Below are positions 42,905 to 54,130 of a DNA stretch of 64,000 bases, piece by piece. Source of the DNA: Metaphire vulgaris (Eukaryota; Annelida; Clitellata; Crassiclitellata; Megascolecidae); assembly GCA_018105865.1 (NCBI GenBank), contig CM030856.1, positions 4,279,220 to 4,343,219 of the forward strand, read 5' to 3'. The translations under genes were made by a program, and so were the position numbers. Within the stretch, counting starts at the first letter, position 1; each line of letters starts with the position of its first letter. The notes below the pieces were generated by a model. The model saw nothing but the letters and a program-made list of their open reading frames with translations, had not been told where the DNA came from and made no database searches.

Positions 42905-43912
42905 CTCTCAATAGGATTAGTAGTTGGCTAAATGACAATACTAGTGATAGTTCGGACGCGGACGTGACATCACATGACGAAGACAAATTGGACCATCCGG
43001 TCATTCCTACACAGGAGATGAGTCAGTCTAATGCTGATAAGGGATGCAATGATTCCTTGTCACTGATGAAAGTTTGACAATTGCCAGTGATATCAGCGAC
43101 CAAACTGTTGAGGTAGTTAGTACACAAAGCCACAGGTTATATGTAGACCAGAGATTATATGTAGCAACCATAGCAGCGTCAGGACGAACTTGGGACTCTG
43201 TTCCTTTCGTCAAGTCACAGACAGTTCAAGTCAATCTAATTACGGAAAAGGCCTGGGCTGCGGATGCTGCAAGGAAAATAGGGACGATGACTGATGTATT
43301 TTCTTTGTTTGTACCGGATTCAATGCTGAATGACATACTGAAGTATACCAACGTCCAACAAATATGCTCTGCAGTCGGAAGGGAAAGACCCACTGAGTTG
43401 CATTTCAGTTACACTTCTGGAGCTGAAAGTCGTTATAGGTTTGCTGTATTTGATGCATATGGTGTCTGCAAGGGACAACACGAGTCAACGAGACAACTAT
43501 GGAGTTCTTGATCACTCGGACGACCCAAGTTTACCTTTACCACGTCAATAAATCGTTTCGAAGCAGTTCTTTCCCACATGCAATTCGATGATCGTGAAAC
43601 ACGTGGAATTCCGTCAGTCAGATACATTTGCTCCATTTCGTTACATGTGAACCGCATTTATTGCCAACTGTTTGGAAAACCATGTTGTGTCACCACACAG
43701 GACAATAAAGTAGATGAGCAGCTCATGCCATTTCGTGGGCGATACCCATTTTAAAAGTACTTACCAACCAAACCCAAACAAATATGGTATGAAAGTATGG
43801 TTGCTAGTTGATTCGGAGTTCTATTATGTGTACAATGCGAAACCGAAGACCTACATTGGACAAGAAGGCGATGGTGTGCAAACCAACTCTCTGTTGGCAT
43901 CCTATACTTAAA
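42905..43912 (+). pseudogene. piggyBac transposase remnant (DDE_Tnp_1_7)
   Basis: An acidic N-terminus (SSWLNDNTSDSSDADV) is followed in shifted frames by DVFSLFVPDSMLNDILKYTN. The diagnostic VDEQLMPFRGRYPF and LPTKPNKYGMKVWLLVDSEF region follows at about 43705-43830. The D in VDEQL is the first catalytic Asp. The two later Asp residues are absent because the frame ends at YIGQEGDG. Several frameshifts; cannot be functional. Confidence 0.8.
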
Positions 43913-44157
43913 ACTACATACCTAGCAACAAATAGTTGGCCCCCATGCGTAGAAGTTGCCACCCCAATGCCCCCCACTTGCCAAATCCTGGAGCCGCCAC
44001 TGCTATAATTATTTGCATTTAATATGTCCTAAATAAATAGTTTTACAATAATGTAATAAATAAATAGTTTTATAACTTTGTTATACGTGGCTGCTGTTTG
44101 GGGTCATTTTGACCCCGTCATGCGTTAACGTTTGTAAAAAGCTCATGCGCTCTAGGG
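43913..44157. other. 3' part of the piggyBac element with a foreign insert end
   Basis: GCCAAATCCTGGAGCCGCCACTG (about 43979-44003) is the inverse of the frequent hAT terminus CAGTGGCGGCTCC, suggesting a small hAT fragment interrupting the gene. The rest is AT-rich. Confidence 0.4.
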
Positions 44158-44261
44158 TTAAACAAGACGAGCAGAAGGCCTATGAATATTTATGAACCGG
44201 TGCTTTTGTTTTGACAGTTATGTCATCCGGAAACCGCCGTCACGCCCAGAGCCGTCGCTAC

Positions 44262-45135
44262 CAGTGTTGTAACTATTGAAATAGTCAATACTATTTAAAT
44301 AGTTCTAAGCTATTTAAGCAACTATTTTAAATAGTTATTGAACTTACCTATTTAAATACTATTTAGAAATAGTTATGCACTATTCATAAATACTTGATTT
44401 TAAATAGTTCTATTATGTTGTCATCTCAACAAAACCGCAGAACTGACAGACTGAGTCAGTGACATAGTGAAAGTGAAACGCAGATTCGCCGTTCCGTGCC
44501 CTACGCGATGGAATTCATATTACCATGCGGTATTGTTCAAGCTGAAAGTCACTGTTATTAAATGCCGATACTGCTGTACCAGTTCAGTCCACGCCTACAG
44601 TTAGCACAACTGATGCAGGTGGTGACACCGATTCCAACGACTTTTTCAGTGACCTCAATGCTGAACACAGTGAACAGGCAGACCAGCCACACTTGTAGTA
44701 TCTTCAAGACTCATACAGTAAAATTGGCATGCTCAACAAGCATCCAGCTGTCAAACCAGTTTTCTTGCACTTCAACTCAACGATTCCATTGAGTGCTTCC
44801 GTTGAGAGACTCTTTAGTACTGGGGCTATCATACTCCCAATGCGTAGAAATCGCTTAAGTGACAAAACATTTGAGACACTACTGCTCCTCAAGATTAATC
44901 AAGACTTTTGGTGAATAACCTAACAGGAGACAGTATTACTTATCATGCAGATAACTAGTGACAGTGCTTTTAGATTATAACATTTGCCAGTGAAAAATGA
45001 TAACACAGTTTTCATTTTAACATTGAAAAATAATTGTGAACTATTGGCTATTGAAAAACTATTTTAAATAGTGTTTAAGCTCAACTATTGGCAATAGTAT
45101 TTAAATAGTCTAGTCAACTATTGGTCCCAACACTA
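44262..45135 (+). mobile_element. Internally deleted hAT element with AAATAGT-rich ends
   Basis: The ends CAGTGTTGTAACTATTG and the reverse complement of CAATAGT..CAACACTA are imperfect inverted repeats. Both flanks carry many ACTATTTAAATAGT palindromes (44275-44410, 45055-45120). Only the transposase C-terminus is coded. No clear 8-bp duplication is visible. Confidence 0.6.
44690..44914 (+). pseudogene. hAT C-terminal dimerisation domain
   Basis: The frame includes LHFNSTIPLSASVERLFS, PMRRNRLSD and FETLLLLKINQDF, the conserved end of hAT transposases. Upstream catalytic sequence is missing. An N-terminal scrap may lie at 44515-44697. Confidence 0.75.
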
Positions 45136-45560
45136 CTATTAGAGGTATTCGGCGCCCGGGGCAAGATTCCAATTTTGCGCCCATAAATATCGGTGATGAG
45201 CTTTTTTTGTTCACCCAAGTGTAGCGAAATCATTAATACCATATAATAAGTAGTTCATTAGGTAGTCTCCAGGTGGCGCCATTAGCCATTAAGTAATTGC
45301 AATAGGTAGAACCATAATAATACAAATAGCCTGAGGCCCTATAATAATAATACGTAGGAGGTCGGTGGCCTAATAGTGTAGGTAGGCTAGAAGGCGAAGG
45401 TTAGATGGATGGAGCCAAGAGCCAGGAGAAGGACGGCTGTGATTGGCTGGCGAGGTTAGCATACCCCACTCAAGCCTGTCCAGAACCGTAAAAATAGCGA
45501 TCCGAACAGTAGTCATCACCGATTGCCGAGGCGGCGTGTGTGGTGAAGGTCCTGTGATGG
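45136..45560. other. Spacer left of copy B
   Basis: It begins with GGCGCCCGGGGCAAGATTCC, a phrase resembling 50103-50145 on the other side of copy B. Otherwise no gene is seen. Confidence 0.35.
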
Positions 45561-45605
45561 GAAAGGTACATGGTACACGAAGAGTGGTACACGGGTACAC
45601 GAGAG
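45561..45605 (+). repeat. Direct repeat flanking copy B, left copy
   Basis: GGTACATGGTACACGAAGAG followed by GGTACACGGGTACACGAGAG. A closely similar copy in the same orientation lies at 49747-49794, directly outside the right terminus. Confidence 0.75.
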
Positions 45606-45898
45606 ATAGGCATCAGCGGAGATTAATTAGAGGCAGGGTAGGCATTGCCTACCCAGAATTTTATGAAGAATTTTAATAAGTCTCCAAAACTCCAAAGAGT
45701 CTCGAAATACATATAGAAACGCCTGGAGCTTCATGTCATAAAAATAAAATAACTAGTGGTAGTACTAACCGTATTAGTCTGTGTCAATGCCATAGTTGAT
45801 TTGATTCACTCTATTTTCGCTCACCGATTACCACTTTATAACCGTTTACGCAGTTTGTACGACAGCTACGCGGTCGAGATAGGGATAACCGGATTGCG

Positions 45899-46031
45899 AT
45901 GGATAAATTTGTAATACGAAGTCATCGGACTGTCGGAACTGAACAGAAAGCTGAAGCTTCAGGTACTTCTACAGAAGTAAGAGAAGTTCAACGTCAGCAT
46001 CATATTGCAAGAAAACAACGGAACAAGTCAA
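45899..46031 (+). CDS. Exon 1 of the OTU/hAT-like transposase gene
   Basis: ATG 45899 encodes MDKFVIRSHRTVGTEQ and onwards for 44 codons and ends at TCAA|GTAAGT. Phase 1 matches the acceptor GTCAG at 46488. The basic end (ARKQRNKSS) could be a nuclear signal. It is not covered by copy A, which starts later. Confidence 0.65.
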
Positions 46032-46488
46032 GTAAGTGTGAAAATTGTAAATTTCATGAGTCCTGAGTGATAACTGACTGTGGTCTGGAGTAGTAGACTA
46101 CTAACGAGTTACGATATAGACAGTATACTGGACTTGGTTATAATCTCATGAATAATTACATAATTCATCATTAATTCACTGACCGTCAGTGGAATCAGTG
46201 GTGTCCTTTGGGTTGGGGGCTGGGCGGCCGTGGCCCCAAGAAATGATAAAATTTTGAGAATTGATAAATGAAAAATGAGAAAAATGTTAAATGATGACTG
46301 GTATTACCGTATTGGATGTTTATGTGCATTCTTTGCCCCCCACGAAAAATGTGAAATCACGCCACTGAGTGGACTGCGGTCGTACACGAAACTGTTGATA
46401 CGTTGACATCGTATTTGTTACTGTGATTATGGGCCGATATGGGGTAATAACTCAGATGACATAACTTGGATCATTTACTAATTGTCAG
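46032..46488 (+). other. Intron of the OTU/hAT-like gene
   Basis: GT 46032-46033 to AG 46487-46488; AT-rich; no other feature. Confidence 0.6.
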
Positions 46489-49400
46489 GTACACAGTACC
46501 GTCATCAGTACGAGAGATTGTGCGAGGTTGCCAAATCACACAATTTCACTGTTCGAAACATGCCGGGCGATGGCAACTGTGCTCTGCATGCGATACTTGA
46601 TCAGCTTCAGATATCAACATCGGCACCTTCAGACGAAAGCGACAATCCTTATAAGTCTTCTAGTATTAGTACCAGCCTAAGCGTACTTAACAACATCAAA
46701 GAGTTGCGTCAAAATGCTGTTTCATATTTGAGGCAAGATAAAACAAGTCAACTTGCCATACAAGACTCTCTGATCAAGTGTCAATACAGTGACCTGACGA
46801 AATATTTGGAGAGTCAGGGTAAAGATGGCGAATGGGTGGACGAGCCGATGTTGAGAGCTCTTGCTGAATACTTGCAAAGAGAAATAAAAATTTACCATAA
46901 TAATGGCCATTGCACAGAATTAATTCCCACGAAGAAAAAGACTGCTACACCAATTCATCTTGGTCAGATTGGCGAGGAACATTATGTCAGTTTGCTTCGA
47001 GTGAAAGAGACTGTTCTGACTGAGCCTGAGGAGGCTGAGGGCAATTTTGAGCATTCAGATAGTTCATGCCCTTTAGACACAACATCTTCAACACGTGGAA
47101 CCGACTCAACCGAGACTGATTGTGTCTATGAAGACCTAAACATCAACGACTGCGGGGCAGTCCACTTCCAGACGGATTCCGGTTCCGTTTGCTCTGTATC
47201 GTTGCCACCAAAGCCCCATAATTCACCAACTCTGCAGTTTCAACGTGCACAAGAACAGAGCGAAGCAAGCAGTGCCAGCAGCAGTGAGACGGCAAATCAA
47301 TTAAAGAGTGATGATTTTTGTTTTTATATTGACTTGGGAACCATATCTTCTGGTCCTGCACAGCCTCTTTTGCCTGCATTTCCAAAGAGATCCATTGGTG
47401 GTCATATGCGCTCGTTTCACCTTGGACTGTATAAGCCATATTCCTTCATCGAATACAGCGTTTTGGCTGATGCAGTATTCTGTTACCCCTGTCGTATATA
47501 TCCAAGCAATTCAGGCAACAGAGATCCATCTTTTTATCACGAAAGGTAATCGTGACTGGAAAAATTTACATCACAAACTAGCAAAGCACTCCAGAACTCA
47601 AGTCCACATTGAGTGCCAATCAAAGTGGCATTGTTTTCAGAATAGTGAAAAACAAGGTTCTGTGTTATCCCAGTTATCATCACAGCATAAAAAAACTGTG
47701 GAAGAGAATAGGCAGTACATCCAGAAAGTTATCGAAATATTACTGCTTCTATGTCGTCAAGGACTTGCATTTAGAGGTCATGACGAAACACTGCTTAGTG
47801 GTAACAGAGGAAATTTTCTTGAACTTTGCTCATTTCTGTCGAAGTATGATGCCCAATTTGCATCTAAGCTGAAAGTATACCACAATCTAACCAGCCCTGA
47901 TGTGCAGAACGAAATAATTCACATAGCCGCAAAAAATGTTGTGAGGACAGTAGTTCGTCAGGTTAAGGATGCTGGTTTCTACTGTCTTCTTGCAGACGAG
48001 GCAAGATCTTTCAAAACTGAACAGCTGGCTATATGCCTGCAGTATGTTACGCCAGATCTACAGATTAAGGAGCGATTCTTGATGTTTGTCGACTGCTCTG
48101 ACTCTAGGGATGCAGAAGGAATTGCACAATGTTTGTTGAAATCTCTTGAAGGAGTGGGTTTGAAAAGCATTCCAATTGTTGCGCAAGCATACGATGGAGC
48201 TAGTGTAATGACAGGCCATCAAAACGGAGTGCAACGGAAAATTCGTGAGATTTATCCCATGGCTTTTTACGTACATTGCATGTCGCATAGATTTAACTTA
48301 ATTGTTGTGGATATGTGCAAAGTCAATAGATGCATAATAGCATTCTTTGGAGTACTGGAAGCACTGTATGTATTCTTCTCGAGGCCCGGAGCCCACAAGA
48401 CATTTGTCAACACACAGGGCCTTCTTGGCCTGAAAGCAATTGAATTAACTCAGCTGAGTGACACCAGATGGGCCTGTCGATGGCGAAACGTTAATGCAGT
48501 TAAAACATGTTTCAAAAGTTTGCTGACATGTCTTACCGAATTGTCTAGTCCGGAATCCCGCTGCTTTGTCGAAGCTCAAGGCTTGCTGCATCAGATGCGC
48601 AAAACTGGGTTTCTTGTGTGCCTCGCTGTCTTTGATAAAGTACTTGCACTCGTCCACGTTGTGCATGAGGCTTTGCAGGCAAAAGGAACCACCATTGCGA
48701 CAGCGCATACCATGATCACCGGCACTATTGCGGCCATTAGGAAAATGAGATCTGACGAAAATGATTGGAAGGCATTATGGAGTCAAGTAGAGAATCTCAG
48801 AAGAGAAGCTGGCACGGAAGATCTTTCTGAGTCAGCCGCTACGTCATCAATTAAAGGAGAATCGGAAATCCCACAACGACGTCCGCGAAAGGTGCCTCGA
48901 ATGGCCGATTTCGTTATTTTCTCAACTTGTGGTCAGCGAGAGATCATCGACTCTGCCTGCCCTTCTTATCCTCTTGCGACTGGAACTGCAAGAGTGGCTC
49001 AGCGTGAAAGTGAACTGGAAGTTTGGAAGAAACAGATCTACTTACCTGTTGCCGATGCACTCGTTGTTGAAATGCAACACCGTTTCATGGATAATGAAAC
49101 ATTAGCTCTAGTGAGGTCTGTTTCTGCTACTTTTAATTTTGATCTTGATGGCATTGATCATCTCTTACACCTTTATGGCAAGTCACTGAACTTCAATGCC
49201 GATCTGGTAAAAAGCGAGATGCAAATAATGAAAGCAGCTGTATCTGATTTGTCTGCTGATCATGTTGATGTGTTCTCATTGGAGAAAGTGGGACTGTCTA
49301 CAAATTTTATGGTGAAGCTTCCAAATCTGTTCAAGCTAATGCAGCTAGCTTTTACACTCCCGTAAGTTCGTCGACTTGTGAAAGATCGTTCTCTGCTATG

Positions 49401-49558
49401 CGCAGAGTGAAGAATTACATGCGCGCAACAATGGGTCAAGAACGGTTTTCTGATGTTTCAATTTTGGCAATCGAATCTGATCTTTCCAGTAAACTTGTAG
49501 CATCTGAGCTGATGGATGAATTCGCTAACTGCAAGCAGCGAAAAATGAAGTTGTTTTG
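46489..49558 (+). pseudogene. OTU cysteine-protease/TTF finger/hAT transposase fusion, exon 2 (two frameshifts)
   Basis: The first block (46489-47549) has an OTU domain: the loop MPGDGNCALHAI with D72 and nucleophile C75, and GEEHYVSLL with H209, numbered from the ATG of exon 1. An acidic linker follows, then the start of a ZMYM1-like module (FPKRSIG...SVLADAVFCYPCR). An extra T in a T run near 47530 shifts the frame into 47531-49365 (TTF finger end, DUF4371 core). A missing C in a C run near 49361 shifts the dimerisation region (CERSFSAMRR) to 49366-49558. OTU enzymes remove ubiquitin; fused here it may protect the transposase or act on host chromatin factors. The deubiquitinase role is inferred. 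Confidence 0.8.
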
Positions 49559-49746
49559 AAGCGCATAAGATGAACATGTGCTTTAGGGTGACCGCGAAAC
49601 AACATAAAAGCAGCACTGACATGTTTCGTTCATGAAAAGGAGGTTTTCATTGCAGAGAATTCGATATTTATGCATTAACATTGTTAAAAACCCACCCCTT
49701 CATTGCCTACCCACTTCTAATTTCCTATCTCCGCCTATGGAGATAG

Positions 49747-49794
49747 GAAGGTACACGGTACACGAAGAGAGAAGGGTACACGGGTACACGAGAG
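49747..49794 (+). repeat. Direct repeat flanking copy B, right copy
   Basis: GGTACACGGTACACGAAGAG then GGTACACGGGTACACGAGAG; pairs with 45561-45605. Confidence 0.75.
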
Positions 49795-50346
49795 CCATAG
49801 AGTGAGAGGCGTATTGAGAGAAGAGGGAGAGACTGACGAATAGTCAGCCCTATATATAAAAGAGAGAAAGCCTATGCCAAAAAGCTAGGTCGACCCCCAC
49901 GCGTCCTTATGAATATTGATAACCCCTTTGTAGCCAGCCGGGCCTAGGCATCCTGGCAACGCTATAGTTGAGTAGTGAAGGCCTGGTTCGCCATACAAGT
50001 GTTCCCTTATTCTTCTAAAAGTCTTCCGATTTAGGTGATGAAATTTTTTGTTATCTGAAACATGTTGTGTGGTAATGAACGAAACGGGAAATTTTTTTCA
50101 TTTGCATGCAAAATGCGCCCCCGGGACGGCGCCGGGGGCGGCTTGCCCCCTGCCCGAGTGTTTAAAACTAGACTTCTGGACTCATGAGGAAACAAATTTC
50201 AATTTTCACCCGGAAACGGCCTAGATTAAACACTGCCCTGCACTTTAGTTACGGCTCTGGTCACACCGTGCCCAGGACTTTTAGGTTAACTTAAATAAAG
50301 ATGAAGGCTAGATTTTAACTGTTCACTCGAATGCAGGAAAGAGAGC
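49795..50346. other. Spacer with no recognised gene
   Basis: A GC-rich hairpin GCGCCCCCGGGACGGCGCC lies at about 50110-50135; otherwise nothing is supported. Confidence 0.35.
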
Positions 50347-50354
50347 GATATAGT

Positions 50355-50629
50355 CAGGCCCGTATGGAGTGGGGGTACAGAGGGTGCGACTGCACCCCGA
50401 GAAAAAAATTAGGGTGCGTCGCGACCCCCTCGAATATGAGGCTGTTTTCTTTGCTGGTAAGGATTTTCGAAAAGAATATAAAGATGGGTGGGGTGATGAC
50501 ATGTCTTCCTTGTCATGATGTTTTAAGAGAAGATAAAGCTGTTTTTGCATGTCAGGTTTGGGTTAATTATTCTGTAGCTACGTCCCGAAAAACTGCACCC
50601 TCTGCTGAAAATTCGTTCCGACGCGCCTG
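50355..50629 (+). mobile_element. 275-bp hAT-type MITE
   Basis: Ends CAGGCCCGT and ACGCGCCTG, with AGAGGGTGC further inside, are inverted. Flanks GATATAGT (50347-50354) and GATATAGC (50630-50637) agree in seven of eight bases, fitting an 8-bp duplication. No coding capacity. Confidence 0.65.
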
Positions 50630-50740
50630 GATATAGCGTATTAATTTAATACGCTGGCAAATCAGGCCAAAACGATTGCATTGATTCAATTTATTTGGTC
50701 GCCCTATAGGAGGTCCTTTTAACAGACAATAACATAAAAT

Positions 50741-52010
50741 GGGCAAAACTGGGAACGGCGATCCCAAATTAAAATCATTGCATACACTTATAAATACAGT
50801 TAACTGTTTTTGTACTTACTCACTTACTTACTTACTTATTACTTAGCTGTTGATAACGTCATTTCCGTCGTCGTAAACATTTGTGAAAAGTTGTGAAATT
50901 TAAGAAATGTAGCAATTAAATTTGTCTTTAAAATGGCCGGCAGGCCTCAAGCTCCGCGAGACATTACAAACGTTGTGTTGACGAGAAACCAATTGCAGTT
51001 ATTTGAGTGTACACCGCGTCAAATTTATGTTGCTATGAACGACCCAATGCAGTGGTTCAATGGCTCGCTGAACATAGACTGATAAGGAACAGTAACAACA
51101 TTGGTTAGACGTGCTGAGTCGCCGGATTTATATTCATTGAAATGTCGAGTATGTAACACAAGAACAAAAGTGTGCGAACAGGGTCGTTTTTTGAGCATTG
51201 CCTTCTAAGCATTGAAAAAGTAGTAATGATGATGTGCTACTGGAGTCATGAAGTAAAGGCGAAGGATGTAATGCTGTTCGAGGATATAGTCAACTGGCAT
51301 GTTATGGTTGATTATAACAATTTCTTCCGTGTTGAGTGTGAAAAGTGGCTCAACGTCCAACAGGTTTATCATGGCGGTTTCGACGCGAATGGTCTGCCTA
51401 TGTATGTGGAAGTCGATGAGATTTATTACTTCCGCAGGAAACACCACAGGGGTAGGCTTCGACGCGGAACTTGGGTTGTTGGACTTGTGGAGTGCGGAAC
51501 TGGCTGATGCTGGCTTGATAGTTCGCCGACGTGATGCACCGACAGTCGAAAGTATTATTAGTGCTCACGTTCTTCCTGGTTCAGTCATTGTCACATACGC
51601 GTGGGCTGCGTACGGCAATGTTTCAACGATAAACGACGCTGTCTATGATCATCAGGTTGTTGTACATGCACAAAATTTCGTTGACCCTGTGCATTCGGGC
51701 ATCCACACTCAAACTATTGAAGGGCTCTGGATGCATGCTAAGAGAAGCTCCGGTACCAAAGTGGAACCAGCAGGAATTTGTTTACACGTTACCTATCAGA
51801 ATTTCAGTGGCGACATTTGCATAATGATCATGTTTTCGAGCAGTATTTGAAGCTGATTAGTGACAACTATGTTATATAATTGCAACAATTAATTGTTAAT
51901 GCTTTAACTACTTTGGATTTTTTGAATTTAACGTTTCACTACTTTGGATCTCTGGAATTTAATGATTTTTGGAGAATTTTAATTTGGGACCGCCGTTCCC
52001 AGTTTTGCCA
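50741..52010 (+). mobile_element. Merlin (IS1595/ISXO2-like) DNA transposon, 1.27 kb
   Basis: About 35-bp inverted repeats at 50741-50775 and 51976-52010 share GGCAAAACTGGGAACGGCG and CCCAAATTAAAAT with one mismatch. The transposase inside is of the ISXO2 type. Flanks are AT-rich; no perfect 8-9 bp duplication is seen. Confidence 0.85.
50933..51850 (+). pseudogene. Merlin transposase, frameshifted and lacking one catalytic Asp
   Basis: ATG 50933 starts MAGRPQAPRDITN; frames shift near 51050, 51170 and 51495. Recognisable are GSFFEHCLLSIEK and VEVDEIYYFRRKHHRGRLRR with the first Asp. The expected second Asp site reads VTYAWAAYGNV, where the family has an Asp before x-W-x-AY. HTQTIEGLWMHAKR carries the Glu. 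The D-to-Y change would abolish catalysis even with the frame repaired. Confidence 0.8.
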
Positions 52011-52445
52011 AAAAATATAGGCCTAACGGGATTAGAATAATTTGAGGAAAATTCATCAGTTTTTTTAATCCACATGAAACTCTCAAGTTTATTCATATAA
52101 GCCATCTCATTTTCCCCAACATGTCCATTGTTTTACGGATCTTGCTTACACTTCCTGTCAGTGTGGCCATTGGAAAATGATCATTTTCCAGATTAAAATT
52201 AATAAAAACTCATTTGCGATCAACTATCTCCCAAGAAAAACATGTAAGCCTGGCCATATTGCAATTGAAAATGATATATGTTCTAATTTGGACATAAATG
52301 AACTAAAAGAGAGATTTTCTAACATGATAGCCGGTAAAGCACAGTTGTTTTAGTAGCTGCATTTATTTGTCTGTAAAATAAAGGTGTTTTTATACGAAGA
52401 AGCCAGTTTTGTGTGCACATCTTATCAAAGATCGATTATAATTAA
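52011..52445. other. Spacer with no recognised gene
   Basis: AT-rich; AATAAAGG at about 52377 is a possible poly(A) signal. Confidence 0.3.
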
Positions 52446-52453
52446 GTTTATAT
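52446..52453 (+). other. hAT target-site duplication, left copy
   Basis: GTTTATAT, repeated exactly at 54371-54378. Confidence 0.88.
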
Positions 52454-52764
52454 TAGAGCTGGGTCGATTACGATTATTTTTTCCGATTACGATTACGATT
52501 ATTTTCGATTATTTTTCACGATTACGATTTCGATTACGATTACGGTTTTTTAAATAATCGCGATTTCGATTTCGATTATTTCACAGTACCTTTAGAAACT
52601 GGCTTTCCCGCCATATTTTACAGTATTCGGCAATCCTCTGTGTATCGATGTTCAGTTGGTCTTCAACAGGGATATTTCTACACCCCTAACACCCCCCAAC
52701 ACCCCCATTTTGAGGTCGACACCCCATAAAATTTGGTGATGTGACAATGATATGCATACAGAAT

Positions 52765-53205
52765 GCATATTTATTTATTTATTTATTGACAATTTATATA
52801 GCGCAGTAGTAAAGGCTAAGGCCTACAACAAAAGCGCTTAACACAGTTCATATCCAATATTAAATAAATGTGTCTTCAAATTTCTAATGAAAAGTCCAGC
52901 TGAGACTGCTCCAGTCACATTGTCTGGAAGAGAGTTCCGCAGGGCGGGATTCCCCCGCGCGAATGATCTTTCCCCAAACTTAGGGTCTTGGACGGGGAGG
53001 GACCAACAACTGCACACCGACTGAACCTAAGAACCGATCTCCTCTCGATCACAGTCGATCTTCGTACAAGCACAGTTAGATAATCAGGACAGAGTGGATC
53101 GTGTAAAGCCCGAAACGTAAGCCAACAGCGCTTGTAGACAATGCGCTGTGGAACACGGATCCAGTGGAGTCGATCTCTAAGGAGAGGAGTGATTAGCCCT
53201 GAACA
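52765..53205 (-). mobile_element. LINE 3' end with (AAAT)n tail (minus strand)
   Basis: It encodes on the minus strand FGERSFARGNPALRNSLPD and KTHLFNIGYEL. A 3' UTR follows with GCGCTTTTGTTGTAGGCC and an AATA repeat (about 52770-52786). It is a relative of the copy at 32641-32945. Confidence 0.75.
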
Positions 53206-53780
53206 CCCCCAAGCAGGCCCATTCAGAGGGGGCTAGGATGGCCATTCGGCCCGGGCCTCATCATTTTGGGGGCCTCCCTTTGTTTCCTTGTCTAGAATTC
53301 TGGGAGAGCTAGAAAGCTAGATAGCTACTACTAGAAGGGGCTTCAAAATTTAGTGATGACCTTTTTGCTTGTTGATAATTTGGGATTTTGGGAAAGCTAG
53401 GAAGGTTTTCTGCGGTCCTCAAAATTGGTGATTACCTTTTTTCGCTTGTCAAAATTTTAATTGTTAGGAAGGCTAGGAGAGGCCTCGAAATTCCAACTGG
53501 CCTGGACCTCCTTCAGCCTCTGAAGAGGCCTGCCCCCAAATGGAGAAATAGACCCCACAACTTTATGCCTTTATCCTCCGATGACTTTTTTTGCTTGTCA
53601 GACTTTTTGTGAGTCTCTATAACGTTTTTTTGCTTGTCAGCCTTTTTCGGTAGAGACTTCCAAATTTCGACACTCCCAGATTTTCCCGACACCCCAAATT
53701 CACAATCCTACAATCCTAGAAATAAACACACCCCAGATTTTCCCGACACCCCACCCCAATTCACAATCCTAGAAATAACC
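53206..53780. other. Inserted low-similarity segment inside the LINE
   Basis: Contains repeated phrases (TTTTTTGCTTGTCAGAC-like three times; CCCAGATTTTCCCGACACCC twice) and no coding domain. It separates the LINE RT part from its 3' end. Confidence 0.45.
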
Positions 53781-54130
53781 CTGGTCTTCAATCTCCTTAA
53801 AGGATCGAGCCTGGGTGGCAAGACCGATATCGTCAGCGTATCCAAACTTCCTACTGATGGTACCAGGTAGACCTAAGTCGTTTGTAGGCCTATAGGCCTA
53901 CAAATTGAATAACGTGGGAGCTAGAACTGGACCCTATGGTAGACCGTTTCGTCGACGTCTCCAGGACCTGACATCTCCCAAGTGAACTCAGAACCGTCTG
54001 TCAGAGATGAGTAATTCCACAAGTTGACAGAACCAGGGTGGCAAGTTGAGCGAGAGTTTGTACATTAAACCCACCTGACACACCGTATCGAAAGCTGCTG
54101 TCAAACCCAGAAAGATGGTACCTGTCTTTA
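53781..54130 (-). pseudogene. LINE reverse-transcriptase fragment (minus strand)
   Basis: Minus-strand frames show GLTAAFDTV (F-DLTAAFDTV motif), a GP-VLAPTLFNLY motif and the catalytic KFGYADDIGLA. This is RT of a CR1/L2-like LINE, probably the same copy as the 3' end at 52765-53205. Confidence 0.75.

Larger units (their letters stand above)
42390..44157 (+). mobile_element. piggyBac-like DNA transposon, 1.77 kb, degenerate
   Basis: TTAA flanks both ends (42386-42389 and 44158-44161). Termini begin CCCTAGA, as in piggyBac. Behind them GCATGACGGGGTCATTTTGA, with the palindrome GGGGTCATTTTGACCCC, is repeated at both ends and once internally at 42590-42612. The encoded transposase is broken. 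Confidence 0.88.
45606..49738 (+). mobile_element. OTU/hAT-like DNA transposon, copy B (long copy)
   Basis: Imperfect inverted ends: left 45606-45645 (ATAGGCATCAGCGGAGAT, then TTAGAG and GGGTAGGCATTG) against right 49704-49738. Inside is one two-exon gene coding for an OTU protease domain followed by TTF finger, DUF4371 core and hAT dimerisation region. The target duplication cannot be read because both flanks carry the 45-bp direct repeat. Confidence 0.7.
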
